Source: Roseiarcus sp036488815 (GTDB taxonomy: Bacteria > Pseudomonadota > Alphaproteobacteria > Rhizobiales > Beijerinckiaceae). From it: a stretch of 64,000 nucleotides of DNA. Numbering within the stretch: position 1 is the first letter of the stretch; every line of letters begins with the position of its first letter. The translations under genes were made by a program, and so were the position numbers. The notes under the pieces are model-generated. The model worked only from the letters and a program-made list of their open reading frames with translations. It did not search any database and was not told the DNA's origin. Positions 35,764 to 44,599 of this stretch are shown here, one piece after another. The DNA lies in assembly GCA_036488815.1 (NCBI GenBank), contig DASXGX010000154.1:1-64000 (forward strand), in the 5' to 3' direction.

Positions 35764-37161
35764 ATGACAATGAGCCGTACATTGCAAGACGTTCGTACAC
35801 CTCCCTCGGAGGGTTCTCTGCAGCCCGATCGCGCGGCTTTGCCGCGCGCGGCGGATGATCCTGGCGGCCGAAAGCGCGTCGTGATCGTTGGCGGCGGCTT
35901 CGGCGGAGTCGCCGCGGCGCGCGCTCTCGCGCGATCCGAAGCCGACGTGACGCTCATCGATCAGCGCAACCACCACATCTTTCAGCCGCTGCTCTATCAG
36001 GTGGCGACGGCGGTCCTGGCGCCCTCCGAGATCGCCGCGCCCATTCGATACCTCATGAGCAGGGAGAAGAACCTCGGCGTGCTGCTGGGCGAAGCGACCG
36101 GCGTCGATCTCGACGCTCGAACGGTTGCTGTGAATTGCCCTGGCGTTGGCGCCCGCAACGTCCCGTTCGATTTCCTGGTGATCGCCACGGGCATGCGACC
36201 CAGCTATTTCGGCCATGACGAATTTGCCCGCTATGCGCCGGGCCTCAAAAGCCTAACGGACGCCGAGACGATCCGCACCAAGATCCTCAGCGCCTACGAA
36301 CTGGCGGATGCGACCGACGATGAAAATGTACGCGCGCGTGCGATGACGTTCGTCCTGGTCGGGGCCGGCCCGAGTGGCGTGGAACTGGCGGCGTCCTTGG
36401 CGCAAATGGCGACGCTCACTCTGCGCAAGCAGTTTCGACGCATCGACACGGCGGAGAGCGCCATCCTTCTGATCGAAGGCGGCGCGCGAATTCTTCCGAC
36501 CTTCGCCGAGAGTCTGGCCGAGAAGGCGGCGCGAAGGCTCGAGAAACTCGGCGTCAAGATCATGACCGGCGTCAGGGTCGAAATGGTCGACGAGAACGGC
36601 GTCGTCGCCAACGGAGAGAGGATTGCGAGCGCGACCGTGATGTGGACGGCGGGCGTCGCGGCTTCGCCACTCGTGAAGCTGCTCGGCGGCAAGACCGACA
36701 GAGCGGGTCGGGCGGCGGTCGGCCCGTTCATGGATGTCGAGGGCGCTCCAGGAGTGTTCGTCGTCGGAGACGCCTCCTCGGTGATGCGCGATGGACGGCC
36801 CGTGCCCGGCGTCGCGCAAGCCGCCATCCAGCAGGGGCGCTACGTCGGACGCCTGATCTCGCGCCAGCTCGAGGGACACGAACCGAAGCGTCCGTTCCGC
36901 TATTTCGACAAGGGCAATATGGCCGTCGTGGGCAAGAATTTCGCGATTCTGGAGAGCGGCCGCCTGCGCACGAGCGGGTTCCTCACATGGCTCGCCTGGG
37001 TCTTCCTGCATCTCATGTCGCTGCCGCAGCTGCAGAACCGGCTCAGGGTGCAAAGGCAATGGCTCTGGTCCTATTTCACCGGGCAACGAAGCTCGCGATT
37101 GATCCCCGAGCCGCCGGCCGCACCACAAGAACAAAGGCGTAGAATGGATACGTCGCCGTGA
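35764..37161 (+). CDS. ndh: Type II NADH:quinone oxidoreductase (NDH-2)
   Basis: This 465-aa two-dinucleotide-fold flavoprotein has the FAD motif VVIVGGGFGGVAAARAL (about residue 38) and the NADH motif FVLVGAGPSGVELAASLA. NDH-2 hallmarks are RNHHIFQPLLYQVAT, the second FAD contact FVVGDASSV and the quinone-site AAIQQGRYVG. The C-terminal LRTSGFLTWLAWVFLHLMSL gives the amphipathic/hydrophobic membrane anchor. It passes NADH electrons to quinone without pumping protons, like the CioAB oxidase it is grouped with. The first 35 residues are an unusual tail. Confidence 0.9.
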   Translation: MTMSRTLQDVRTPPSEGSLQPDRAALPRAADDPGGRKRVVIVGGGFGGVAAARALARSEADVTLIDQRNHHIFQPLLYQVATAVLAPSEIAAPIRYLMSREKNLGVLLGEATGVDLDARTVAVNCPGVGARNVPFDFLVIATGMRPSYFGHDEFARYAPGLKSLTDAETIRTKILSAYELADATDDENVRARAMTFVLVGAGPSGVELAASLAQMATLTLRKQFRRIDTAESAILLIEGGARILPTFAESLAEKAARRLEKLGVKIMTGVRVEMVDENGVVANGERIASATVMWTAGVAASPLVKLLGGKTDRAGRAAVGPFMDVEGAPGVFVVGDASSVMRDGRPVPGVAQAAIQQGRYVGRLISRQLEGHEPKRPFRYFDKGNMAVVGKNFAILESGRLRTSGFLTWLAWVFLHLMSLPQLQNRLRVQRQWLWSYFTGQRSSRLIPEPPAAPQEQRRRMDTSP

Positions 37162-37450
37162 CTCCGAACATGGTCGCGCCCTCGCGGCGCTGGCCGGCCC
37201 AGATCGGCCGCGTTCGCGAGCCTCCGTGCTGTCATCGGCCGGACGCGCGTCCCGTCGAGCTCCGCTGTCATCGATAAGGCCGCGGCCGCGGCGGATAAAG
37301 ATCGACGCCGATTTCGCGCCCAGAGAGATGTTTTCCTGAGCTGCGCAAGTTGACGAGCAGCGATGCGATGGATCCGCCGCGCGCTTTCACCGAGCGGCGC
37401 CGCGAGGATGTGCGCAGCGCTTGGTCAACCTCGATCCTCAGCTTGACGAA

Positions 37451-39412
37451 ATGAGCAATGACATGACTGCGATCACGTCGCATCGATTGAACGTCGCCGG
37501 GATTCCTACCGACGCTTGGCTCTTTGGAATCCGGATCTGGATCGCAGTCGTCTTTGCGTTAGGCGCGAGTTTCTGGCTGGAGCTCGAGGCGCCGGCCACG
37601 GCGGCCCTCACCGTTGCTGTCCTGGCGCTGCCGACGCGCGGACAGGTGCTGGAGAAGGCGTGCTTTCGCTTGCTTGCGACGATCATAGGCGTAGCGGCGG
37701 CGATCGCCATCGTCGGCGTCTTCTCTCAGGCGAGAGATCTGGAGCTCGTCGTCTTCGCGGGATGGCTTGGCCTTTGCGTCTACGCCTCCCGACTCTTGGA
37801 CGGAAATCGCGCCTATGCCGCGGCGCTCTCCGGCTACACGGTGGCGATCGTGGCCATCCAGCAGCTTGATGCGCCGCAGCAAGTCTTCCAAACCGTGGTC
37901 GCCAGGGGCGCCGCGATCGGCGTCGGCATCGCTGCAATGGCCGTGGTGAATGACCTGCTGGCCGCCCCCGAAAACCACCTGCAGGTCGGATTTCAGCTAG
38001 CCGACATTCATCGCAGGATTCGCGCCTATGCGAAGGCCATCATCCGAGGCGAGACGGCGGATGCGGCGACGGCGGCTGGGCTCCTGCGCGACACGGCGCT
38101 GCTCCGCTCGGAAATGGCGAGCCTCGCCACAGAGTCGGGCGGCGGATCGTTCAAGAGCGCTGCTGCCCGCAGCACGGCGGTGGCGCTGGTGGCTGAACTG
38201 CAGGCCGCTCGCGCATTGAGCGCTTTGCCCGCGACTGCCCGCTCGACCTCGCGCGAATTGATCGCGTCAGCGCTGGACCGGAGGAGCCGCCAAGAACCGC
38301 CAACTTCCGCCGCCTCGTGGCGCGGCTATCAGTCGGATCCGCAAGATCCCATGTCGGCGGCAATCGCTTCGGCCGATCAAGAATTGCTGTGGCGAGACGA
38401 CGAGGTGCTGGAGGGGCTCGCCGCCTTCAGATCCGGCGCCCCAGTGCGGCATGCCTGGCGCACGCCCCTCTACCGGTCGCAGCGCGCCGCAGTCGAGGCC
38501 GGCGTCAGGTCGGCTGTCTCCTTTTTTCTGGCCGCGCTCTTTTTCGTCATGGCGGGCTGGTCCTCGGCGGATGTCTCGCTGTCGATCGTCGCGGTCGTCA
38601 TGGGGCTGGGAGCCATAACGCCCGATCCACGCCTCTTCACCACCGTGGCGCTCGTCGCGATGCCCATCGCGGCGGTTCTGGCCGGCCTCCTCGAATTTGG
38701 GATCCTCGATGGTGTCACCGACTTTCCGCTGCTGGCGATCGCTCTTGCCCCATTCTCGATCGGCGCGACGGTGCTGATGACGTGGCCCAACGCGATGATT
38801 TCGGCACTTGGCCGGCTCGTCCTGGTCCACACCCTGCTGATCTTCTCGCCGAGCAATCCGCAATCCTACAATCCGCAATCCTACTTAATCACCTGTTTGT
38901 TCCTTTGCGCAGCACCCGCGCTGTTGCTCGCCGCTCAGATGCTCATTCCTCCGGTCTCCAGCGAACGCCGACAACGCTGGCTGATGGAATCGGCGCGCCG
39001 TGAGCTGGACCAGACGCCGTCGCGCCGGGATGAGCGCATGGCGCCAGAAGAGGCGATGTTCCGCGACGCCACGCGAATCGGTCAGCTCGCGAGCGCCGGC
39101 GATAGCCGCCCAGGGCAGCGCGCCGTCCTGGAGGAAGCGCTTTGCTGTTTCGACCAGGCATCCGCAATCCGACTATGCCGCGAGCGCCTCGCGCGAGTTG
39201 CCCGGACCTCTCTGTCGCATCTCGCGTTCGAAGCGCGGACAGCGCTCACGCAGCGGGATACTCAGCGTATGCGCGGACTGGGCCAGGACCTGCAAGACGC
39301 CGCCTGCGCCGAGGATGCGTCGGCGAGGTCGGCGAGCGGGATGCTCATCCTCGCAAGCGCCGTCCTGGATGCTGCGAAACGCGACTTCGAGCCCGTGGAG
39401 AAAGGGGCATGA
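37451..39412 (+). CDS. FUSC-family membrane protein (AaeB-like efflux component)
   Basis: This inner-membrane protein of about 653 aa has two blocks of six hydrophobic helices (about residues 20-190 and 345-510) separated and followed by cytoplasmic helical regions, the layout of FUSC/AaeB/YccS proteins. TLTVAVLALPTRGQVLEKA-like (here ALTVAVLALPTRGQVLEKA) opens the FUSC domain. AaeB-type proteins export aromatic and other weak acids with a HlyD partner and a small AaeX/DUF1656 protein, both encoded next. Start ATG 37451 is preferred; TTG 37421 is an alternative. The 290-bp gap before it shows no gene. Confidence 0.85.
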   Translation: MSNDMTAITSHRLNVAGIPTDAWLFGIRIWIAVVFALGASFWLELEAPATAALTVAVLALPTRGQVLEKACFRLLATIIGVAAAIAIVGVFSQARDLELVVFAGWLGLCVYASRLLDGNRAYAAALSGYTVAIVAIQQLDAPQQVFQTVVARGAAIGVGIAAMAVVNDLLAAPENHLQVGFQLADIHRRIRAYAKAIIRGETADAATAAGLLRDTALLRSEMASLATESGGGSFKSAAARSTAVALVAELQAARALSALPATARSTSRELIASALDRRSRQEPPTSAASWRGYQSDPQDPMSAAIASADQELLWRDDEVLEGLAAFRSGAPVRHAWRTPLYRSQRAAVEAGVRSAVSFFLAALFFVMAGWSSADVSLSIVAVVMGLGAITPDPRLFTTVALVAMPIAAVLAGLLEFGILDGVTDFPLLAIALAPFSIGATVLMTWPNAMISALGRLVLVHTLLIFSPSNPQSYNPQSYLITCLFLCAAPALLLAAQMLIPPVSSERRQRWLMESARRELDQTPSRRDERMAPEEAMFRDATRIGQLASAGDSRPGQRAVLEEALCCFDQASAIRLCRERLARVARTSLSHLAFEARTALTQRDTQRMRGLGQDLQDAACAEDASARSASGMLILASAVLDAAKRDFEPVEKGA

Positions 39413-39612
39413 CGCATCCATTTTCCGATGTCGCGTTTGGAGGCGTGCTCGTGGCGCCTTTTGCCGCCTATGCGGCCATGGCGCTGATTATTTTCCTGCT
39501 TCTGAGGCCGATCCTGCATCGTTTGCGGCTCGCAGACATGTTCAGCCACCCGTCGATCGCCGGCCTCAGCCTCTACGTGACGATCCTAGGGCTCGTCACT
39601 TTCCTTATTTAG
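39409..39612 (+). CDS. DUF1656 small membrane protein (AaeX-like)
   Basis: This 67-aa protein has two hydrophobic helices (VLVAPFAAYAAMALIIFLLL and LSLYVTILGLVTFLI), matching DUF1656/AaeX proteins that always sit between a FUSC protein and a HlyD-type periplasmic adaptor. Its ATG overlaps the FUSC stop (ATGA) and is preceded by GGAGAAAGGGGC, so the genes are coupled. Confidence 0.88.
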   Translation: MTHPFSDVAFGGVLVAPFAAYAAMALIIFLLLRPILHRLRLADMFSHPSIAGLSLYVTILGLVTFLI

Positions 39613-39622
39613 GAACACGCTC

Positions 39623-40927
39623 ATGTCTACGTCCGAAACAGCGGGTCCCGCAGTTGGCCAAACCGAGCGGGATTCGCCGGCTCCAAACCACTCGGTCGGC
39701 GGTGGCGTCGACGCCTCGCCCCAAGGCGCGGCGCTCGAGACTGCAGCGCGCACGGAGGCTGAGCGCCGGGAAACGACCCGCCACGAGGCGGCGATCGGTC
39801 GACGCACTTCGCCGCGCAAGCGAGGGTTTGCAATCCGCGGCATGCTTGCCGTTGCGCGAGGGCTTGCGACGCTCGCTATCGCGGCCGTCGCCATACTCAC
39901 AGCCCTCGTGACATGGGACTACTATGTCACCTCGCCTTGGACGCGGGACGGCCGCGTGCGCGTGCAGGTCGCAAGCGTGGCGCCGCAGATCTCGGGCCAG
40001 ATCACCGAACTGCGGGTCGGCGACAATCAATATGTTCATAAGGGCGACCTGCTCTATGTCATCGACGCCTTCGACTTCGGCACGGCGCTGCGCTCTGACC
40101 AGGCGCAATTGCAGCAGAAGGCAGCCGATCTCCAGGTCAAGAAGGTGCAGTCCGAGCGGCGCCAGCAATTGTCGAACCTCGCCACGACCGCGGAGGAGCA
40201 GCAGACCTTCGCAGGCGCCGCGCTCCAGGCGAAGGCGGCCTTCGATGCTGTCGAGCAACAGGTGGCGCAGGCGGAGATCAATCTGCAACGGACCAAGGTC
40301 CGGAGTCCCGTGAACGGCTATGTGACAAACCTTCAGATGCGGGTCGGCGATTATGCCCATGTGGGGAGCGCAAACATCTCGATCATCGACACCGACAGCT
40401 ACTGGATCGACGGCTATTTCGAAGAAACCAAGATGGCGCACATCTGCGTCGGCGATCGCGTCGAGGCGAAGCTTCTGGGATATTCGCAGCCCATTCTTGG
40501 CCATGTGGCCAGCGTGACGCGAGGCATCGGCGTATCGGACGCCGCGGCCGGCCCGCAGGGATTGCCCAACGTCGACCCCGTCTATACCTGGGTCCGCCTC
40601 GCGCAGCGCGTCCCCGTACGCATCGCGATCGACAGCGCGCCCCCCGGCGTTCCGCTCGTCTCCGGCATGACGGCGACGGTTACCGTGAAGGACGCAACCG
40701 GCGCCAACCGGGGCGGCTGGCTCGACCGCGCGGTTGCCGCGGTCAAGGCCCCGCTTTCCGATGTGTTCGCGGGTCCACCGGCGCGGCCCGACTGCATTCC
40801 CGCGACGACCACCGACCAAACGGAAACGACATCCCTTCCAATCGATATGGAAGGACCGGCTCCTGGTCCGGACCAACTGAATCCGGGTCTCGCGCCCAGC
40901 ATGACGGGGTCGCCACGGAACGATTGA
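39623..40927 (+). CDS. HlyD/EmrA-family membrane-fusion protein
   Basis: This 434-aa protein has a long N-terminal cytoplasmic tail of about 75 residues, one membrane helix (TLAIAAVAILTALVTWDYYV), then the adaptor fold: first lipoyl half RVQVASVAPQISGQITELRV, a coiled coil (about residues 155-215), second lipoyl half RSPVNGYVTNLQMRVGDYA, and a beta-barrel ending near residue 355. It links the FUSC pump to an outer-membrane channel. The Pro-rich C-terminal 60 residues are atypical. It is the last gene of the 17-kb block and converges with the FixJ copy 2 gene. Confidence 0.9.
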   Translation: MSTSETAGPAVGQTERDSPAPNHSVGGGVDASPQGAALETAARTEAERRETTRHEAAIGRRTSPRKRGFAIRGMLAVARGLATLAIAAVAILTALVTWDYYVTSPWTRDGRVRVQVASVAPQISGQITELRVGDNQYVHKGDLLYVIDAFDFGTALRSDQAQLQQKAADLQVKKVQSERRQQLSNLATTAEEQQTFAGAALQAKAAFDAVEQQVAQAEINLQRTKVRSPVNGYVTNLQMRVGDYAHVGSANISIIDTDSYWIDGYFEETKMAHICVGDRVEAKLLGYSQPILGHVASVTRGIGVSDAAAGPQGLPNVDPVYTWVRLAQRVPVRIAIDSAPPGVPLVSGMTATVTVKDATGANRGGWLDRAVAAVKAPLSDVFAGPPARPDCIPATTTDQTETTSLPIDMEGPAPGPDQLNPGLAPSMTGSPRND

Positions 40928-40936
40928 GAGCCATGT

Positions 40937-41572
40937 TCAGGAGTGTTGCGGCTTCTCAAGCGCCAGCTTGAGCTTGACGGCCATGCGGCCGAGTTCGGGA
41001 AGCGAATGGGCGTTCATTTTCCGCATCGCCCTGCTGCGATGCACCTTCACCGTCGCTTCGGCGATGCCGATATCGCCGGCGATCTGCTTGCTCAGGCGAC
41101 CGCGCACGACCTCGATCATGATCTCGCGCTCCCTGGCGCTCAGCGATTCGAAGCGATCCCTTAAGGTGGCCAACGCCTTGTCATTCTCGCGCCGAGCACG
41201 ATCGAGAGACAGGCCAAGCTGAATGGCGTCGAGAAGTTCCTGATCACGGAACGGCTTCGTCAGGAACTCGATCGCGCCGCCCTTCATCGCTTGCACAGAC
41301 ATAGGGATGTCGCCGTGCCCTGTTATGAAGATGATCGGGAAAGCCCTATTCGCCGCATCGAGCTCGCGCTGAAGCTCAAGACCGCTTTGCCCGGGCAATC
41401 TCACGTCGAGGACCAGACAGGTGGGGCCGTCCCGCGGACCCGACTTGAGAAAATCGGAAATGGTCGGGAATAGCTCAACCTCTAGCCCAACCGATCGCAA
41501 CAGACGTCCGACCGACGCTCGAAGATCCGAATCATCGTCGATGACGAGGACAGTGGGCTTTGAGTCAGGCAT
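40937..41572 (-). CDS. FixJ-family response regulator, copy 2
   Basis: This 211-aa paralog of the protein at 22833 has the same receiver residues (VIDDDSD, LVLDVRLPGQSG, ITGHGDIPMSVQAMKGG, FLTKPFRDQ) and LuxR-type HTH (LSAREREIMIEVVRGRLSKQ, then IAEATVKVHRSRAMRKM). Sequence differs mainly in the first 70 residues and in the HTH recognition surroundings (GDIGIAEAT against DEFGIAEAT). It reads back toward the 17-kb block and diverges from the receiver-only gene at 41855. Confidence 0.92.
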   Translation of the reverse strand: MPDSKPTVLVIDDDSDLRASVGRLLRSVGLEVELFPTISDFLKSGPRDGPTCLVLDVRLPGQSGLELQRELDAANRAFPIIFITGHGDIPMSVQAMKGGAIEFLTKPFRDQELLDAIQLGLSLDRARRENDKALATLRDRFESLSAREREIMIEVVRGRLSKQIAGDIGIAEATVKVHRSRAMRKMNAHSLPELGRMAVKLKLALEKPQHS

Positions 41573-41623
41573 CGCCGCTGCTCAGGGTAAGATGATCCCA
41601 GACACGAGCCTTTCGTTTCGGCC

Positions 41624-41637
41624 GAAAGTTTGGCATA
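41624..41637. promoter_or_regulatory. Weak candidate operator GAAAGTTTGGCATA
   Basis: Matches 11 of 14 positions of TAAATTTTGGCCTA (the 22620 site). It lies 52 bp upstream of the FixJ copy 2 start. A second weak match, TTTAGCCCAAATAT, begins near 41654. Confidence 0.35.
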
Positions 41638-41757
41638 GCTCTCTGCACTATAGTTTAGCCCAAATATCTGGGCGGGAACAGCGCTATCTTTCGCGCAGGC
41701 CACTCATATCGACTCGGCTGTTTTTCGGATTCGGCTCACCAAATTCGCGGTCCGGCA

Positions 41758-41771
41758 TAAGCCAAAATTTA
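41758..41771. promoter_or_regulatory. Candidate operator TAAGCCAAAATTTA
   Basis: This is a copy of the shared 14-bp motif, within the dyad CATAAGCCAAAATTTATG, 84 bp upstream of the receiver-only gene at 41855. Together with flanking CGGCAT it matches the reverse complement of the copy 1 intergenic region (22620 site), showing that the duplication included the promoter. Confidence 0.55.
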
Positions 41772-41854
41772 TGGGGCGGCGGCATTGCCGCAGATGACTC
41801 CGTGGCGCAGGCTACATCGCCCGCGCGCGAGCGCGGCAAACCGCCGGAGGCCAT

Positions 41855-42247
41855 ATGCTAAAAGCGTCATGGATTTCGGTCGTTGAGGATGATCGATTCT
41901 TTCGCGAGTCCATGAGCAGGCTCCTCAGGTCGCTGGGCTACAGCGTCGAGGCTTTCCCGTCGGCGGCTGATTTCCTCGCGTCCGGGCGTCTGGTCGAAAC
42001 CGCCTGCTTGATCGCCGACATCCATATGCCTGCGATGACCGGACTTGAACTCTTCAAACATCTCACGGACGCGGGGCGCGCGATTCCGACGATCCTCGTC
42101 ACCGCCTATCCCGATGACGACGTGCGGGTCCGCGCTCTGAACGATGGGGTCGTCTGTTACCTTGGCAAGCCGGTTGATGAGAAGCATCTCATGCGGTGCC
42201 TTCGTACGGCCCTCCGTTCTGGCGGGCAGCGTAAAAAGGATTCATGA
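41855..42247 (+). CDS. Single-domain response regulator (receiver only), copy 2
   Basis: This 130-aa receiver is a close paralog of the one at 22124: VEDDRFFRESMSRLLRSLGY, phosphoacceptor Asp in CLIADIHMPAMTG, ILVTAY and Lys in LGKPVDEKHL. There is no DNA-binding domain. The start follows CCGGAGGCCAT, as in copy 1. Its stop overlaps the stop region of the convergent histidine kinase gene by six bases, so their transcripts must overlap. Confidence 0.9.
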   Translation: MLKASWISVVEDDRFFRESMSRLLRSLGYSVEAFPSAADFLASGRLVETACLIADIHMPAMTGLELFKHLTDAGRAIPTILVTAYPDDDVRVRALNDGVVCYLGKPVDEKHLMRCLRTALRSGGQRKKDS

Positions 42248-44599
42248 GCTCCTTTCGGGGCTGGGCAAGGTGAACTGAAATACGGCGCCTCTAGGCTCGT
42301 TTGCATCTGCCCACAGCCGGCCCCCATGAGCGTCGATGATGGACCGGCAGATCGACAAACCCATTCCGATCCCGTTGGACTTCGTGGTGTGGAAAGCGTC
42401 GAAAACGCGCTCGCGATGTTCCGGATCAATGCCGGGTCCAGAATCCCGCACTGCGACGAGGACGCCGCTTGTCCCGCTTTTCTCTGTGCTGATCAGCAAT
42501 TCTCGCGACCCGTCATTGACCGAGCTCATGGCTTCGACTGCGTTCAGGATCAAGTTCAGGACGACTTGTTGCAATTGAACGCGATCTCCCTGAGCAGGAG
42601 GCGCCCCCTCCATCAGGCGAGTCTGGACAGAGACTCCATGCTCGGTCGTTGCACTTAACGCTAGCGCAATCACCTCGGTGATCGCGTCATTGAGATCAAT
42701 ACAATCCTTTCGCGGAGCCGCTTTCTTGATGTGAGCCCGAATTCGATCGACGATCTCGCCGGCTCGATCCGCGTCGCCCACGACACACCCGAGCGCTTCC
42801 CTGACCTCGCGTAGGTCGCGCGGGCGCCTATTCAAAAAATTCAGAGCCGCACGGGCGTTGTTACGCGCGCTGCCGATCGGTTGCGTGATTTCGTGAGCCA
42901 GCGAGGCAGCCAGTTCTCCCATCATGCTCAGGCGGTTCGTGTGAGCGAGATCCGACTCCAGCTGGCGCAGCCTCTCATGCTCCTCCTGTGCGCGCATCGC
43001 AGCCGTCACATCGGCGCCGGTGCCGCGGTAGCCACGAAATTCTCCATCGCCGTCAAACACCGGCTTGCCGCTAGCCTTCACGTACATTGGCGAGCCGTCG
43101 CCGCCCATGAAGCAATATACGAAGTCGCGGAACGGTTTACGTGAATCGAGGGTTGCCCGAATGAGACGCCACTTCTCCGGTTCCGTTTCAAGATCGAGCG
43201 CGTTGTCCCAGCACGCCTTTCCGATTCGATCGGCCGGGTGCGAACCAAACGCATTCGCGGTCAGCATCGTGAATCTGTAGTCTGGACCAATTTCCCAGAA
43301 CCAATCGGAGGCGCTTTCGGCGTAGTCGCGGAACTTCGCCTCACTCTCGCGCAATGCTTCATCGGCGCACTTGCGCTCCGTCACGTCGACTTGCGTAGTG
43401 ACAATCTCGACAAGTTCCCCGCTCACAGAGAACACAGGTTGGCCGATGGATTCGATATGTTTGACCGTTCCATCGGGCAAAACGATTCTGTACCCGATCG
43501 AGTAGCCTCGTTTCTCGGCCAGCGCGCACTGAACCTCAACGTTCATCCGGTCGCGATCGGCCGGATGGATCCGTTGGAACACAGCCTCGCGGCTCGGAAC
43601 ACCCTGCGCGGGATCAAACCCCCAGATGCGGTAAGTCTCCTCCGACCCATAGAGAATCGTTGTCTCATTGTAGGCCGACACACCGCTGTGACTCAGACTC
43701 TGCGCTTGGGCCAGATACGCTTCACTCCGCCGTAGCCGGTCTTCGGCCTTCTTGGCTTCGTCGATGTCAACCGACAGGCCATACCACTGGATGATGCGTC
43801 CCTGCCGATCGCGCAGAGGCTCACAACGTGCATCGTGCCAACGAAACTGGCCGTCCGCGCGGCGCAGACGCATCACACCCTGGTACGAAGTTCCGGTCTG
43901 AATTGCGTGATAGTAGGCCTTTGCAGTTTTTGGAAAGTCATCCGGGTGGATGAACGGCTCCCAATCGCCATGCTGAAAATCCTCAAATCGCATGCCGCTA
44001 TAGTCCAAATGGCGTTGGCTGACATGGGTCGGTTCGCCGTCGGGGCCCATCGACCAGAGGAAGCCCGGCACCGTGTCGATGATCTGACGGAGCTTGTATT
44101 CGCTTTCCCGAAGGGCCTCCTCCGCCCTTCTTTGATCATCGATATCGATCAGGACGCCGTACCAACTGAGCACCCTGCCATCGCCGGCTCGCAGCGGCTC
44201 CGCCCGTACAGCGAACCACCGATATCGGCCGTCGGAGCCTCGAAATCTGCAGGCTGCTTCGTGCGGATTTCCGGATTCGAGATTTTGGAGCCACGTCTTC
44301 ACTTTGAATGCGACGTCGTCCGGATGGACTCTTTCCATCCATCCCCAGCCAAGGATTTCACCAAGCGGCGCTCCGAGATATTCGAGCACACGCTTGTTGA
44401 CGTATTCAATACTGCCCTCCGGCCCAGCTCTCCACACCGCCGCAGGAATCGCCTCCACGAGCAGACGAAGCTCTTGCTCGCTGTTGGCTCGCGCCGTCTC
44501 AGCGCTGTCGCGCTCCCTCGATAGTGATCGCTCCATGGCCGATCCCGCAGATTGAGGTCTTCGTTTTACGGAAACGTCGCGTCGCACGTATACATTCAA
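42242..44599 (-). CDS. Soluble sensor histidine kinase with four PAS domains (FixL-like kinase core)
   Basis: This protein of up to 785 aa has no membrane segment. Four PAS/PAC units follow one another: LLVEAIPAAVWRAGPEGS (about residue 45), IIDTVPGFLWSMGPDG, AQSLSHSGVSAYNE and YAESASDWFWEIGPDY (about 420). The HisKA site is MMGELAASLAHEITQPIGSA with the phospho-His near residue 570, and the HATPase N, G1 and G2 boxes are NLILNAVEAM, DSGPGID and GIGMGLSICRSII. The PAS core lacks an obvious haem-binding FixL signature. It is the likely phosphodonor for the adjacent regulators. ATG 44536 is an alternative start. Confidence 0.88.
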   Translation of the reverse strand: MNVYVRRDVSVKRRPQSAGSAMERSLSRERDSAETARANSEQELRLLVEAIPAAVWRAGPEGSIEYVNKRVLEYLGAPLGEILGWGWMERVHPDDVAFKVKTWLQNLESGNPHEAACRFRGSDGRYRWFAVRAEPLRAGDGRVLSWYGVLIDIDDQRRAEEALRESEYKLRQIIDTVPGFLWSMGPDGEPTHVSQRHLDYSGMRFEDFQHGDWEPFIHPDDFPKTAKAYYHAIQTGTSYQGVMRLRRADGQFRWHDARCEPLRDRQGRIIQWYGLSVDIDEAKKAEDRLRRSEAYLAQAQSLSHSGVSAYNETTILYGSEETYRIWGFDPAQGVPSREAVFQRIHPADRDRMNVEVQCALAEKRGYSIGYRIVLPDGTVKHIESIGQPVFSVSGELVEIVTTQVDVTERKCADEALRESEAKFRDYAESASDWFWEIGPDYRFTMLTANAFGSHPADRIGKACWDNALDLETEPEKWRLIRATLDSRKPFRDFVYCFMGGDGSPMYVKASGKPVFDGDGEFRGYRGTGADVTAAMRAQEEHERLRQLESDLAHTNRLSMMGELAASLAHEITQPIGSARNNARAALNFLNRRPRDLREVREALGCVVGDADRAGEIVDRIRAHIKKAAPRKDCIDLNDAITEVIALALSATTEHGVSVQTRLMEGAPPAQGDRVQLQQVVLNLILNAVEAMSSVNDGSRELLISTEKSGTSGVLVAVRDSGPGIDPEHRERVFDAFHTTKSNGIGMGLSICRSIIDAHGGRLWADANEPRGAVFQFTLPSPERSS

